From Rhodospirillaceae bacterium (GTDB taxonomy: Bacteria > Pseudomonadota > Alphaproteobacteria > UBA828), in NCBI GenBank assembly GCA_002728135.1, contig PBVE01000018.1:62001-126000 (forward strand): DNA of 64,000 bases. Direction: 5' to 3'. A model generated the notes under the pieces. It saw only the letters and a program-made list of their open reading frames with translations, searched no databases and was not told the origin of the DNA. Of this stretch, positions 36,046 through 44,836 are shown in pieces. Numbering within the stretch: the stretch's first letter is position 1; each line of letters starts with the position of its first letter. A program made the position numbers and the translations under genes.

Positions 36046-36906
36046 ATGATATATGAAAGACCAAATACAGTCAGTGAGGCTGTGGAAATATTATCAAAGT
36101 CTCACGAAAAAAAATCAATTCTTGCAGGCGGGACAGATCTATTAGTTCAAATGCGGTCAGGTTATTATAGGCCATCTCATATTGTAGATATTAAAAATAT
36201 ACCAGAAGCTACCCAGATTAGGGATGATGGAGATACATTCCTTGTTGGGGCAGGTGTTCCTGGAGCCCAACTCAGCGAACACGTTGAACTTATAAAAGCT
36301 TGGCCTGGAGTGATTGAGGCTATGGATTTAATTGGTTCCACCCAAATTCAAGGCAGAGCAACTCTTGGGGGAAATTTATGTAACGCCTCTCCCGCCGCTG
36401 ATAGTGTTCCAGCAATGATTGCTGCTGATGCAACTTGTATAATTGCTGGGCCAAATGGTTATCGTGAAGAAAAAATAGAAAATGTTGTTACTGCACCCGG
36501 GGTAAGTTCAATCGCAAATAACGAGTTTGTTGTTAGTATTCGATTAGCTAAATTTAAAACAGGTAGAGCAGATGCATATTTAAGATTTATACCTAGAACT
36601 GAGATGGATATAGCAGTGGTTGGTGCAGCCGTTTGTGTATTAATAGATAAAAAAGGTATATGTCTCAACGCCAAAGTTTCTCTAGGTGCAGTTGCACCAA
36701 CACAAGTAGTTATAGAAACTGCCCCACAAATACTAATAGGCACCAGACTCGACGAAGAAACACTTGATAAATTAGCAAAAGCTGCACGTGCATCTTGCAA
36801 TCCTATTGATGATAAACGTGGAACAATAGAATATAGAACTTCAGTAGCAGGTGTTCTGACGAAACGTGCAGCTAAAATAGCATTTGATCGTGCAGGGGGA
36901 GCCTAA
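36046..36906 (+). CDS. coxM: Mo hydroxylase FAD-binding subunit (CoxM-like)
   Basis: 286 residues of the xanthine-dehydrogenase FAD-binding subunit: ILAGGTDLLVQMRSGYYRP near 25-44 with the AGGTDL pyrophosphate loop and ATLGGNLCNASPAAD near 104-118, both FAD-binding. The C-terminal CO-dehydrogenase flavoprotein domain follows. It passes electrons from the Fe-S subunit to an acceptor. The gene starts an operon with CoxS-, CoxL- and MoaD-like genes, with two bases to the next gene. Confidence 0.92.
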   Translation: MIYERPNTVSEAVEILSKSHEKKSILAGGTDLLVQMRSGYYRPSHIVDIKNIPEATQIRDDGDTFLVGAGVPGAQLSEHVELIKAWPGVIEAMDLIGSTQIQGRATLGGNLCNASPAADSVPAMIAADATCIIAGPNGYREEKIENVVTAPGVSSIANNEFVVSIRLAKFKTGRADAYLRFIPRTEMDIAVVGAAVCVLIDKKGICLNAKVSLGAVAPTQVVIETAPQILIGTRLDEETLDKLAKAARASCNPIDDKRGTIEYRTSVAGVLTKRAAKIAFDRAGGA

Positions 36907-36908
36907 TT

Positions 36909-37382
36909 ATGAAAACTCATATAACGACTACAGTAAATGGCGAACCAGAAGAGTTTCTGTGTGAAACTGAACAAACACTATTGGATATTCTGCGTGATGA
37001 ATTAAATCTTACAGGTAGTAAAGAGGGCTGTTCATCAGGAGATTGTGGTGCTTGCAGCATCATCTTAAATGGAAGATTAGTATGCGCATGTCTAGTATTA
37101 GCTGTTGAAGCTGAGGGTCAAAAAATAGAAACTATTGAAGGAATGGCTGACGGCGAAGAATTACATCCCTTACAAAAGAATTTTCTCAAAGATGCAGCAT
37201 TACAGTGTGGTATTTGCACTCCAGGATTTTTAATAGCCGCAAAAGCTTTGTTAGAAAAAAATTTAAACCCAACTGAAAAAGAGGTCAGATATTGGCTAGC
37301 AGGAAACCTTTGCCGTTGCACAGGATATGATAAAATTATTCGTTCTGTTCTTAATACGGCTGAAGAAATGAGGAGAAAATAA
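36909..37382 (+). CDS. coxS: Mo hydroxylase [2Fe-2S] subunit (CoxS-like)
   Basis: 157 residues. Plant-type [2Fe-2S] cluster cysteines at 41, 46, 49 and 61 (GCSSGDCGACSI) and the second cluster at 100, 103, 135 and 137 (CGICTPGF; NLCRCTGYD). This is the standard small subunit of the xanthine oxidase family, transferring electrons between Mo and FAD centres. It is 2 bases after coxM and 1 base before coxL. Confidence 0.95.
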   Translation: MKTHITTTVNGEPEEFLCETEQTLLDILRDELNLTGSKEGCSSGDCGACSIILNGRLVCACLVLAVEAEGQKIETIEGMADGEELHPLQKNFLKDAALQCGICTPGFLIAAKALLEKNLNPTEKEVRYWLAGNLCRCTGYDKIIRSVLNTAEEMRRK

Positions 37383-37383
37383 A

Positions 37384-39651
37384 ATGGCAACAGCATTAAA
37401 AGACTTCAAATGGGTCGGAACTAGAGCTGTTCGGCCAGATGGCGTTGAAAAAGTGACAGGCCGGGCAAAGTTTGGTGCAGACTTTTCTCTTCCAGGAATG
37501 CTCATTGGCAAAGTCTTAAGGAGTCCACATGCCCATGCTAAAATAAAATCTATTAACATCGAGGCTGCTAGAACACTTAATGGAGTTAAAGCTATAATTA
37601 CCGGTTCAGATTTTAATGAACTTCCTTCAGAGTGGGTTCCTGCAGGTGAAGTTCAGATTAATTTCAGAGATCTCTCAAGAAGTATCATGGCACGCAATAA
37701 AGTACTTTTTGAAGGACATCCAGTCGCAGCAGTAGCAGCAACATCTGAAATAATTGCTAGAGAGGCACTTGCACTTATTAAAGTTGAATATGAGATTCTG
37801 CCTCATGTTATTGACGTCGAAGCCGCAATGTCCCCTGATGCACCAATTTTACATGAAGATTTATTTACTGCCGGAGTTGAACCATCACCAAAAACAGCAT
37901 CAAACATTGCAAAGCGTGTAGATTATAGTTCGGGTAATATAGATGACGGTTTTAAAGAAGCAGATGTCATTATAGAAAAACATTTTACAACACAACCTGT
38001 TCATCAGGGTTACATCGAACCACATGCGACGGTTGCTAGTGCTTCAGAAGATGGCCAATGCTCAATTTGGACCAGTACACAAGGTCAATATGTAGTTCGT
38101 GCATATTGCTCAGAGGTCTTACAACTAGATATATCAAGTATTAGAGTTACCCCATCAGAAATTGGTGGAGGTTTTGGTGGAAAAACAACAGTTTACCTTG
38201 AACCTCTAGCACTAGCATTATCTAAAAAAGCCTTTCGTCCGGTCAAAATGGTGATGAGCCGCGAGGAAGTCTTCAGATCTTCTGGACCGACATCAGGGAG
38301 CTCTATGAAAATTAAAATTGGGGCAAGAAGTGATGGAACTATAACTGCCGCTGATGTTGAGTTAAAATATCAAGCTGGAGCCTTTCCCGGTTCACCCATT
38401 ATGCCCGGCTGTATGTGTGCGTTAGCACCGTATAATATATCTAATGCTAAGGTTGTCGGCTATGACGTAGTTGTTAACCGGCCTAAAGTTGTTGCGTATA
38501 GAGCTCCCGGAGCACCAATTTCAGAATATGCTGTAGAATGCGTAATAAATGAAATAGCAACAAAACTAAATATCGACCCCCTTGATATAAGAGAAAAAAA
38601 TGCTGCAAAAGAAGGGACACGAGCATTATATGGCCCACAATTTGGTGCAATAGGATATATAGAAACATTACTTGCAGCTCGAGGAAGCAACCACTACAAA
38701 AGCAAATTACATGAGAACCAAGGTAGAGGGGTAGCATCTGGTTTCTGGTTTAATATTGGAGGTGAAAGTTGTGCAACTATAAATATAAATACTGATGGAA
38801 CTGCTGAACTTGTCTTGGGTAACCCTGACATAGGAGGATCTCGAGCAAGCCTTGCAATGATAGCCGCAGAAGCCCTTGGAATAGATTATAATAAAGTGCA
38901 CCCCATAATTTCAGATACTTCAGGATTGGGATATAATTTCCTTACAGGTGGTAGTAGAACCACATTTGCAGGTGGATTAGCAGTGAATGAAGCTGCAGAA
39001 GATGTAGTTCGTCAAATCAGAGAACGTGCATCAAAAATATGGGATATACCGGAAGAAGCTGTAACTTGGGAGGATGGTTTTGTAAGACCAGCTGGAACAA
39101 ATGCAGGTAATTTTGAACCACTATCTTTAGCAGACGTTGCAGGTATGGCTGCAAAAACTGGTGGTCCAATCAGTGGACATGCACAGCTCAATGCACAAGG
39201 AGCTGGCCCTGGCTTTGGAACACATATATGTGATGTTGAAGTTGACGAAGAAACAGGTCGGGTTACGATCTTAAGATACACGGTTGTTCAAGATGTTGGT
39301 AAAGCTATTCATCCAAGCTATGTCGAAGGTCAAATGCAAGGCGGGGCATCACAAGGGATTGGGTGGGCACTTAATGAAGAATATATTTATGACGAAGAAG
39401 GAAAACTACAAAATGCTGGATTCCTGGACTATAGAATCCCTGTAGCATCAGATTTACCAATGATTGATACAATAATTGTAGAAGTTCCAAACCCTAGACA
39501 TCCATATGGTGTAAAAGGTGTTGGAGAGGTACCAATTGTTCCTCCGATGGCAGCTGTTGCTGGTGCTATTGCAGATGCAATAGGAGTTCACCTTACTGAT
39601 CTTCCAATGTCACCACCACGTATTCTAAAAGAGTTAAATAAAAAACAATGA
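37384..39651 (+). CDS. Mo hydroxylase large (molybdopterin-binding) subunit, xanthine dehydrogenase family
   Basis: 755 residues. GGGFGGKT near 262-269 contacts the cofactor; the active-site loop is AYRAPGAP near 371-378, and the catalytic Glu is in KGVGEVP near 715. The loop is neither AYXCSFR of form I CO dehydrogenase nor the AYRGAGR seen in form II, so CO oxidation is not supported. It likely oxidises an aldehyde, purine or N-heterocycle. It forms the heterotrimer with the two preceding subunits; maturation may need the CoxD/CoxE-like pair at 12386-14544. Confidence 0.94.
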   Translation: MATALKDFKWVGTRAVRPDGVEKVTGRAKFGADFSLPGMLIGKVLRSPHAHAKIKSINIEAARTLNGVKAIITGSDFNELPSEWVPAGEVQINFRDLSRSIMARNKVLFEGHPVAAVAATSEIIAREALALIKVEYEILPHVIDVEAAMSPDAPILHEDLFTAGVEPSPKTASNIAKRVDYSSGNIDDGFKEADVIIEKHFTTQPVHQGYIEPHATVASASEDGQCSIWTSTQGQYVVRAYCSEVLQLDISSIRVTPSEIGGGFGGKTTVYLEPLALALSKKAFRPVKMVMSREEVFRSSGPTSGSSMKIKIGARSDGTITAADVELKYQAGAFPGSPIMPGCMCALAPYNISNAKVVGYDVVVNRPKVVAYRAPGAPISEYAVECVINEIATKLNIDPLDIREKNAAKEGTRALYGPQFGAIGYIETLLAARGSNHYKSKLHENQGRGVASGFWFNIGGESCATININTDGTAELVLGNPDIGGSRASLAMIAAEALGIDYNKVHPIISDTSGLGYNFLTGGSRTTFAGGLAVNEAAEDVVRQIRERASKIWDIPEEAVTWEDGFVRPAGTNAGNFEPLSLADVAGMAAKTGGPISGHAQLNAQGAGPGFGTHICDVEVDEETGRVTILRYTVVQDVGKAIHPSYVEGQMQGGASQGIGWALNEEYIYDEEGKLQNAGFLDYRIPVASDLPMIDTIIVEVPNPRHPYGVKGVGEVPIVPPMAAVAGAIADAIGVHLTDLPMSPPRILKELNKKQ

Positions 39652-39673
39652 TTTACCCAGAAAAATTCATTTT

Positions 39674-39925
39674 ATGGTAAAAGTAATTTTGACTGAAAGT
39701 TTGGCAAAAAAATACACATCTGGTGAAACACAGATAACTATCGAAGCTAATACTATCCAAAAATTATTTGTAAATTTAAATGAAAGATATCCCGGAATAA
39801 ACAAAGCCTTAAACCACGAAGGAATATCAGTCGTGATAGATGGAGAAATCTTTCAAGATGCACTGTATGAGAGATTAGAAGGGGTATCGGAGATATGTTT
39901 TATTCCCAGAATAGGTGGAGGGTAA
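39674..39925 (+). CDS. MoaD/ThiS-family small sulfur-carrier-like protein
   Basis: 83 residues with a beta-grasp pattern and a C-terminal FIPRIGGG ending in the diglycine required for activation by MoeB-type adenylation. MoaD proteins carry the sulfur for molybdopterin dithiolene. It is 22 bases downstream of the Mo hydroxylase large subunit on the same strand, so it may supply cofactor for that enzyme. General MoaD may be elsewhere in the genome; this could be a dedicated copy. Confidence 0.85.
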   Translation: MVKVILTESLAKKYTSGETQITIEANTIQKLFVNLNERYPGINKALNHEGISVVIDGEIFQDALYERLEGVSEICFIPRIGGG

Positions 39926-39934
39926 CAGTAGATA

Positions 39935-40993
39935 CTAAGTAGTAAGGTATTCTTCAGCAATAAGACAAGTAAGCCTAATAAACTCTGGTGCAAGTAATTG
40001 TGCAGACTCTGAATCAGCCCGAGTTTGTATCCATCCCAGATAAGTAAAACCACGGATTAAATGAAATAAAAGACAATTTTCAATCGTTTTATCAGGAAGT
40101 TTGCGTTTTTGTTGGTAACCTCTCAACACAGCATCTTTGATACAATTAAATTGAGGCTCACCATAAAAGAAAAAGGTTATTGTAGCCAAATCAAATAAAT
40201 GCCAACCAAAACCGCAATCATCAAAATCAATAAGCCTTATAGAACCTTTATTAACCAAAATATTTTCCGGTATAAGGTCTGCATGTATTAATCCATAGTT
40301 CTCTGAACTAGTAATATAAGAACAAAGATTTTCTCTCGCCTTTGAACTTGCATGGAGTAATAGCTTTTTTTCTGATATAGTTAATGTTTTTAACTCCCAG
40401 AATCTTCCCCAAATAGGATCTTCACCTAGTATAGATTCTAGATTCCATGAGTGACGTTCAAAGAAATCTGGTTTCTTCCAATTACTTGTATGATTATGTA
40501 AACTTGCGGCAAGGTTGCCAATTTCTTCATAAACCCATAATGGCTGATTTAAGGCATCATTTATACCATTTCCCTCAAGGATCCCTACTGGGTCTCCGTC
40601 AATCCAACTTAAAACATCTACCTGCCAAGTCTCACCTGACGGGCCATATCTTATTGGGATAATATCTTGGCCATTTATAGCTGGGATTACTTGGGGAGCT
40701 TTAATGCCAATTTCTACAACAGATCGCATCCAGCTCAATTCCGATTGAAGCTCTATGTTGGAATGATATCCACTGCGATGAATACGGATAACTGCAGGTG
40801 ATGAGTTATTGAAAAAAACTTTAAAAATTGCGTTTTCACGAAATTTAATTAATTCTGGTTTTGAGTCGTTAATTCCCCAATGATTCATTGCAATAGTTGC
40901 TAGATCCCTCATAAAGGAATATTTCTTTGAGGTCTTCAAAAAATTAGATTGATAATTGGAATCAGCATATTTAAAAATATTATCACTTAACAT
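39935..40993 (-). CDS. Phosphotransferase (APH / homoserine kinase type II fold)
   Basis: 352 residues. The kinase catalytic loop GLIHADLIPENILV and the DFG-like IDFDDCGFGW near residues 245-275 define the APH family. N-terminal KFRENAIFKVFFNN matches the nucleotide-binding lobe. The family includes aminoglycoside kinases, choline kinases, homoserine and hydroxylysine kinases. A biosynthetic or catabolic kinase role is more likely than antibiotic resistance. It is single and convergent with the MoaD-like gene. Confidence 0.87.
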   Translation of the reverse strand: MLSDNIFKYADSNYQSNFLKTSKKYSFMRDLATIAMNHWGINDSKPELIKFRENAIFKVFFNNSSPAVIRIHRSGYHSNIELQSELSWMRSVVEIGIKAPQVIPAINGQDIIPIRYGPSGETWQVDVLSWIDGDPVGILEGNGINDALNQPLWVYEEIGNLAASLHNHTSNWKKPDFFERHSWNLESILGEDPIWGRFWELKTLTISEKKLLLHASSKARENLCSYITSSENYGLIHADLIPENILVNKGSIRLIDFDDCGFGWHLFDLATITFFFYGEPQFNCIKDAVLRGYQQKRKLPDKTIENCLLFHLIRGFTYLGWIQTRADSESAQLLAPEFIRLTCLIAEEYLTT

Positions 40994-41124
40994 GGGGTAA
41001 CATTTCTATTTATAGTGCATTCGTAGTGTTAATTATTATTGTTACAATTAAATATAACTATAACTAACCCAATTTAGGGACTCTTACCAAAAGAAAATAA
41101 GGGTTTTCCTTAGAGGTAATCTAA

Positions 41125-41745
41125 ATGTTTTACGACCCGCGGATTAATGACCATGGCCTACCACATGACCCATTCAAATCTTGTGTTGCACCAAGACCTA
41201 TAGGCTGGATTTCCAGTGTGGCCCAAGATGGGACAGTAAATTTGGCACCATATAGTTTTTTCAATGCTGTAGCCGATAACCCACCTATGGTAATGTTTGT
41301 GGCTTCAGGAAACGATATATATGGACTTAAACATACATTATCAAATATAGAGTCTACTGGGGACTTTGTATGCAATATCGGCACTTGGGCATTACGCCAT
41401 CAACTTAACAAGACTTCAACACCCGTGAGTGCAGATATAAATGAAATGGATTACGCGAAATTGAATGCAATTCCCTCCAAAAATGTATCCTCACCTAGAA
41501 TTAAAGAATCACCCATACATCTTGAATGTGAATATGACCAAACACTAGATCTTCCTTTCAATGGAGAGGGGAGAAACTCAGTTTGCTTTGGTAGAGTCGT
41601 GGGTATCCATATTTCTGAAGAAATTCTTTCCGATGGTCTTATAGATATGGAAAAATTCAGACCCATTGCTCGTCTAGGATATCATCAATATACTGTCGTA
41701 GAAAAAGTATTTGAGATGATTAGACCTACAATTGAAGATGTTTAG
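41125..41745 (+). CDS. Flavin reductase family protein (DIM6/NTAB type)
   Basis: 206 residues. FKSCVAPRPIGWISS and LAPYSFFNAVADNPPMVMF are hallmarks of the flavin-reductase-like split-barrel proteins of the DIM6/NTAB type, and FVCNIGTWALRHQLNKTS fits too. It binds FMN and probably reduces it or another substrate with NAD(P)H. Single gene; AGAGGTAATCTAA precedes its ATG, a plausible ribosome binding site. Role not determined. Confidence 0.88.
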   Translation: MFYDPRINDHGLPHDPFKSCVAPRPIGWISSVAQDGTVNLAPYSFFNAVADNPPMVMFVASGNDIYGLKHTLSNIESTGDFVCNIGTWALRHQLNKTSTPVSADINEMDYAKLNAIPSKNVSSPRIKESPIHLECEYDQTLDLPFNGEGRNSVCFGRVVGIHISEEILSDGLIDMEKFRPIARLGYHQYTVVEKVFEMIRPTIEDV

Positions 41746-42047
41746 GAGTTTTTTAATAGTTAAAAACCTGAATTAAAATATATAAAATAGTCTTTAGTAA
41801 TGTATATTTACTTGCTAATTTAAAGTTTAGAAACTGCAAATACAAAATTAATATGAATTAATTACTATAATTAAAAAATAATTAAATTAATTCAAGTATC
41901 TGTTTTTATTGCATAAATAATATTTCAAGTAGTTTTTTATTATCACATTTCTATTGTGCCTCTAGATATTATATGGAACCTACTCCAGAATGGTATCTTG
42001 GTCCAAAATTTTATTAATTTATAAGTAACAAAGCTCTGGGAGAGTAA
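41746..42047. promoter_or_regulatory. 302-base AT-rich upstream region of the second Liv cluster
   Basis: This gap precedes the second receptor gene and should contain its promoter. It is very AT-rich, with long A/T runs. GGGAGAG lies four bases before the ATG at 42048 and is the ribosome binding site. I see no open frame and no strong hairpin; TGGAACC with a bulged A can pair weakly with GGTCCA near 41973-41985. Confidence 0.45.
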
Positions 42048-43250
42048 ATGATGAAATTGACATTTAAAACATTTGCTGCAGCAACATTAGCAGTATTTTG
42101 TATAGCTGGAGCACCTGCTCTTAAAGCTGATGGACATGCCGTGAAGATTGGAGTTATTCTTGGATTCACAGGCCCTATTGAATCTTTAACACCTGACATG
42201 GCAGCATCTGCTGAATTAGCCATGAAAGAAGTTTCAGATTCCGGTGCATTACTTGGTGGTAAGAAATTAACACCTGTTAGGGCTGACTCTACATGCATAG
42301 ATGCCGCGGCCGCTACTGCGGCAGCTGAAAGGCTCGTTTCAGCTGATTCTGTTAATGCCATATTTGGAGCCGACTGCTCTGGTGTCACAACAGCAATAGC
42401 TAATAATGTTGCAGTACCAAATGGTGTAGTAATGATTTCACCATCAGCTACTTCACCAGCACTTACATCAATTGAAGATAAGGGATATTTCTTTAGAACT
42501 GCTCCATCAGACGCAAGACAAGGAGAGGTATTAGCTAAGGTTCTTAAATCCCGCGGTATTAGTAATGTTGCTGTGACATATACTAACAATGACTATGGTA
42601 AAGGCCTTGCATCAAGTTTTAGTAGTGCATTTGAAGGTAAAATTGAAATATCTGCTGCTCATGAAGATGGTAAAGGTGACTATTCAGCCGAAGTTGCAGC
42701 TCTAGCCGCAACTGGATCCGAGCACCTAGTTGTATTTGGATATCTTGATCAAGGCGGAAAGGGTATTATCCAAGCCTCGCTTGACACAGGTGCTTTCAGC
42801 AATTTCATTCTAGCTGATGGTATGATCGGAGAATCTCTCATTGAAGCAATTGGAGATGGCTTAAACGGAACAATTGGAACATTACCCGGATCAGAATCTG
42901 AAGGAGCACAAATGTTTCTAGCACACGCAAAAGCTAATGGCGTTAATGGTGATGGTCCTTTCCGAGGCGAGTCATATGATGCGGCTGCCCTAATCGCACT
43001 TGCCATGCAAGCATCTGGATCAACAGATCGTGCAGCTATTCAATCTAAAATTATGGATGTTGCAAACGCACCAGGTGAAATAATTCTTCCTGGGCAACTC
43101 GCCAAAGCTCTAAATATACTAGCTGATGGTGGAGCGGTTAACTACGAAGGTGCAACAAATGTTGAATTCACTGATGTAGGCGAAGCTTTTGGCTCTTATA
43201 AAGAATTAGAAGTAAAGAATGGTAAATTTACAACTGTAAAAGTTCACTAA
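42048..43250 (+). CDS. ABC transporter periplasmic substrate-binding protein (LivJ/K type)
   Basis: 400 residues with a Sec signal peptide (FKTFAAATLAVFCIAGAPAL, cleavage near KA-DG). The mature chain begins VKIGVILGFTGPIESLTPDM, typical of Peripla_BP_6. The family's disulfide pair is present (CIDAAAA and CSGVTT). It is the first gene of a complete five-gene importer, receptor first. A 17-bp hairpin follows the stop and probably gives it higher expression than the downstream genes. Ligand unknown. Confidence 0.92.
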   Translation: MMKLTFKTFAAATLAVFCIAGAPALKADGHAVKIGVILGFTGPIESLTPDMAASAELAMKEVSDSGALLGGKKLTPVRADSTCIDAAAATAAAERLVSADSVNAIFGADCSGVTTAIANNVAVPNGVVMISPSATSPALTSIEDKGYFFRTAPSDARQGEVLAKVLKSRGISNVAVTYTNNDYGKGLASSFSSAFEGKIEISAAHEDGKGDYSAEVAALAATGSEHLVVFGYLDQGGKGIIQASLDTGAFSNFILADGMIGESLIEAIGDGLNGTIGTLPGSESEGAQMFLAHAKANGVNGDGPFRGESYDAAALIALAMQASGSTDRAAIQSKIMDVANAPGEIILPGQLAKALNILADGGAVNYEGATNVEFTDVGEAFGSYKELEVKNGKFTTVKVH

Positions 43251-43252
43251 AT

Positions 43253-43290
43253 ATATATCCCCCGTAGAGGTCTCTCTACGGGGGATATAT
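43253..43290 (+). promoter_or_regulatory. 17-bp perfect hairpin between receptor and livG genes
   Basis: ATATATCCCCCGTAGAG (43253-43269) pairs perfectly with its inverse at 43274-43290 across a GTCT loop. There is no U run after it (CATCCCC follows), so it looks like an RNA stabiliser or partial terminator that raises receptor-protein levels over the channel genes. A second small hairpin, TATACCT with AGGTATA (43313-43330), lies 20 bases before the next start. Function is inferred from position. Confidence 0.75.
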
Positions 43291-43350
43291 CATCCCCACT
43301 AGTTTGTAAGACTATACCTCAATAGGTATATAATAAGCTAAACTAAAAAC

Positions 43351-44133
43351 ATGATTAGAGTTGATAATGTTTATAAAACTTTTGGCGGATTAAAAGCCGT
43401 CGATGGCGTAAGTTTAGACCTTAAAGAAGGTTCTATAACTGGGCTTATTGGTCCAAATGGAGCTGGCAAAACAACATTGTTCAACATAATTGCTGGTAAA
43501 TTTCCTCTAGATTCCGGACAAATATGGCTTAAAAATGAGAATGTTACTGGACTTTCTCCGCACGAACTTTTTGATAAAGGTATTCTTCGTACATTTCAGA
43601 TTGCACAAGAATTCTACTCTCTTACAGTAATAGAAAATCTCATGGTTGTACCTAACAATCAGACTGGTGAATCATTATTTGGAGCTTGTTTTCGTTCTGG
43701 CTTAGTTAAAAAGGAAGAATCAGAAATTCGTGATAGAGCATCAGATGTCCTTGAGTTTCTTAATCTCTCAGATTTGGCCTATGAGAAAGCCGGAAATTTA
43801 TCTGGAGGACAGAAGAAACTCTTAGAGCTTGGTAGAACTATGATGGTAGAACCTAAAATTGTTTTTCTTGATGAGGTAGGTGCTGGTGTAAATAGAACCT
43901 TATTAAGAAGTATAGGTGATGCAATTTATAAATTAAATAAAGAAAGAAATTATACATTTTGCATGATTGAACATGATATGGATTTCATCACACGCCTATG
44001 CGAGCCGGTTATAGTTATGGCAGAAGGAAAAATTTTAATGCAAGGATCTGCACTTCAAGTTCAATCCGATGAGCGTGTAATTGAGGCTTATCTCGGAACT
44101 GGCTTTAAAAACATATCGACTGTCATACCATGA
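43351..44133 (+). CDS. livG: ABC transporter ATP-binding protein, LivG type
   Basis: 260 residues. Walker A GPNGAGKTT at 34-42, signature LSGGQKKLLEL, Walker B IVFLDEVGAGV (Val where most have Pro), H-loop IEHDMDFI. The C-terminal IEAYLGTGF is a LivG feature. It pairs with the LivF-like protein; start codons of the two overlap (ATGA at 44130). No Shine-Dalgarno is apparent, and a small hairpin precedes it. Confidence 0.93.
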   Translation: MIRVDNVYKTFGGLKAVDGVSLDLKEGSITGLIGPNGAGKTTLFNIIAGKFPLDSGQIWLKNENVTGLSPHELFDKGILRTFQIAQEFYSLTVIENLMVVPNNQTGESLFGACFRSGLVKKEESEIRDRASDVLEFLNLSDLAYEKAGNLSGGQKKLLELGRTMMVEPKIVFLDEVGAGVNRTLLRSIGDAIYKLNKERNYTFCMIEHDMDFITRLCEPVIVMAEGKILMQGSALQVQSDERVIEAYLGTGFKNISTVIP

Positions 44134-44834
44134 GTTTTCTGTCAGCACAAAACATGACCGGAGGGTATGGGAAAGCTGACATACTTCATAAATGTTCAAT
44201 TACTGTTGAAAAAGGGGAGATTGTAGCCATTGTCGGACCAAATGGTGCTGGGAAGTCAACAGCTATGAAAGCAATTTTTGGCATGATCGAGTTGAATGAA
44301 GGTTCTGTTCATCTCGAAAATGAAGACATTAATAAACTTACACCTCAGCAAAGAGTAAGAAAAGGGATGAGTTTCGTCCCACAAAATCAGAATGTTTTTA
44401 CAACGATGACTGTAAAAGAGAATCTTGAAATTGGGGCTTATCTGAGAAATGATAATTTTTCATCCACAATGGATCAAATCTATGAATTGTTCCCTGTACT
44501 GCACGAAAAAAGAAATCAAGCAGCTGGAGAACTTTCTGGTGGACAACGTCAACAAGTTGCCGTTGGACGTGCTTTAATGACTGAGCCAACACTCCTCATG
44601 TTAGATGAACCAACAGCGGGAGTTTCGCCAATTGTTATGGGAGAGTTTTTCGATCGTATTCTAGAAATAAGAAAAACTGGTGTTGCAATACTTATGGTCG
44701 AACAAAATGCTCAACAAGCTCTCGCTGTTGCAGATAAAGGTTTTGTTCTAGTAAATGGAAAAAACAAGTTCAATGACACTGGAAAAAAACTGCTTGGGAA
44801 TCCTGAAGTCAGACGTTCTTTTTTAGGTGGTTAA
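44130..44834 (+). CDS. livF: ABC transporter ATP-binding protein, LivF type
   Basis: 234 residues. Walker A GPNGAGKST near 36-44, signature LSGGQRQQVAVGRAL, Walker B LMLDEPTAGVSP and H-loop MVEQNAQQA. It overlaps livG by four bases (ATGA) and precedes the permease by two bases. It forms the second ATPase of the importer. Confidence 0.93.
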   Translation: MSFLSAQNMTGGYGKADILHKCSITVEKGEIVAIVGPNGAGKSTAMKAIFGMIELNEGSVHLENEDINKLTPQQRVRKGMSFVPQNQNVFTTMTVKENLEIGAYLRNDNFSSTMDQIYELFPVLHEKRNQAAGELSGGQRQQVAVGRALMTEPTLLMLDEPTAGVSPIVMGEFFDRILEIRKTGVAILMVEQNAQQALAVADKGFVLVNGKNKFNDTGKKLLGNPEVRRSFLGG

Positions 44835-44836
44835 AA

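Noticed and set aside
36046-39651. Carbon monoxide dehydrogenase (aerobic CODH)
   Set aside because: The large subunit has AYRAPGAP rather than the form I AYXCSFR loop, so CO oxidation is unsupported.
39935-40993. Aminoglycoside resistance gene
   Set aside because: The APH fold covers many metabolic kinases; no resistance context or close resemblance is visible.
42014-42589. 191-codon open frame on the minus strand opposite the second receptor gene
   Set aside because: It overlaps a well-supported receptor gene with signal peptide and ribosome site; the Ala/Ser-rich product is a typical antisense artefact.
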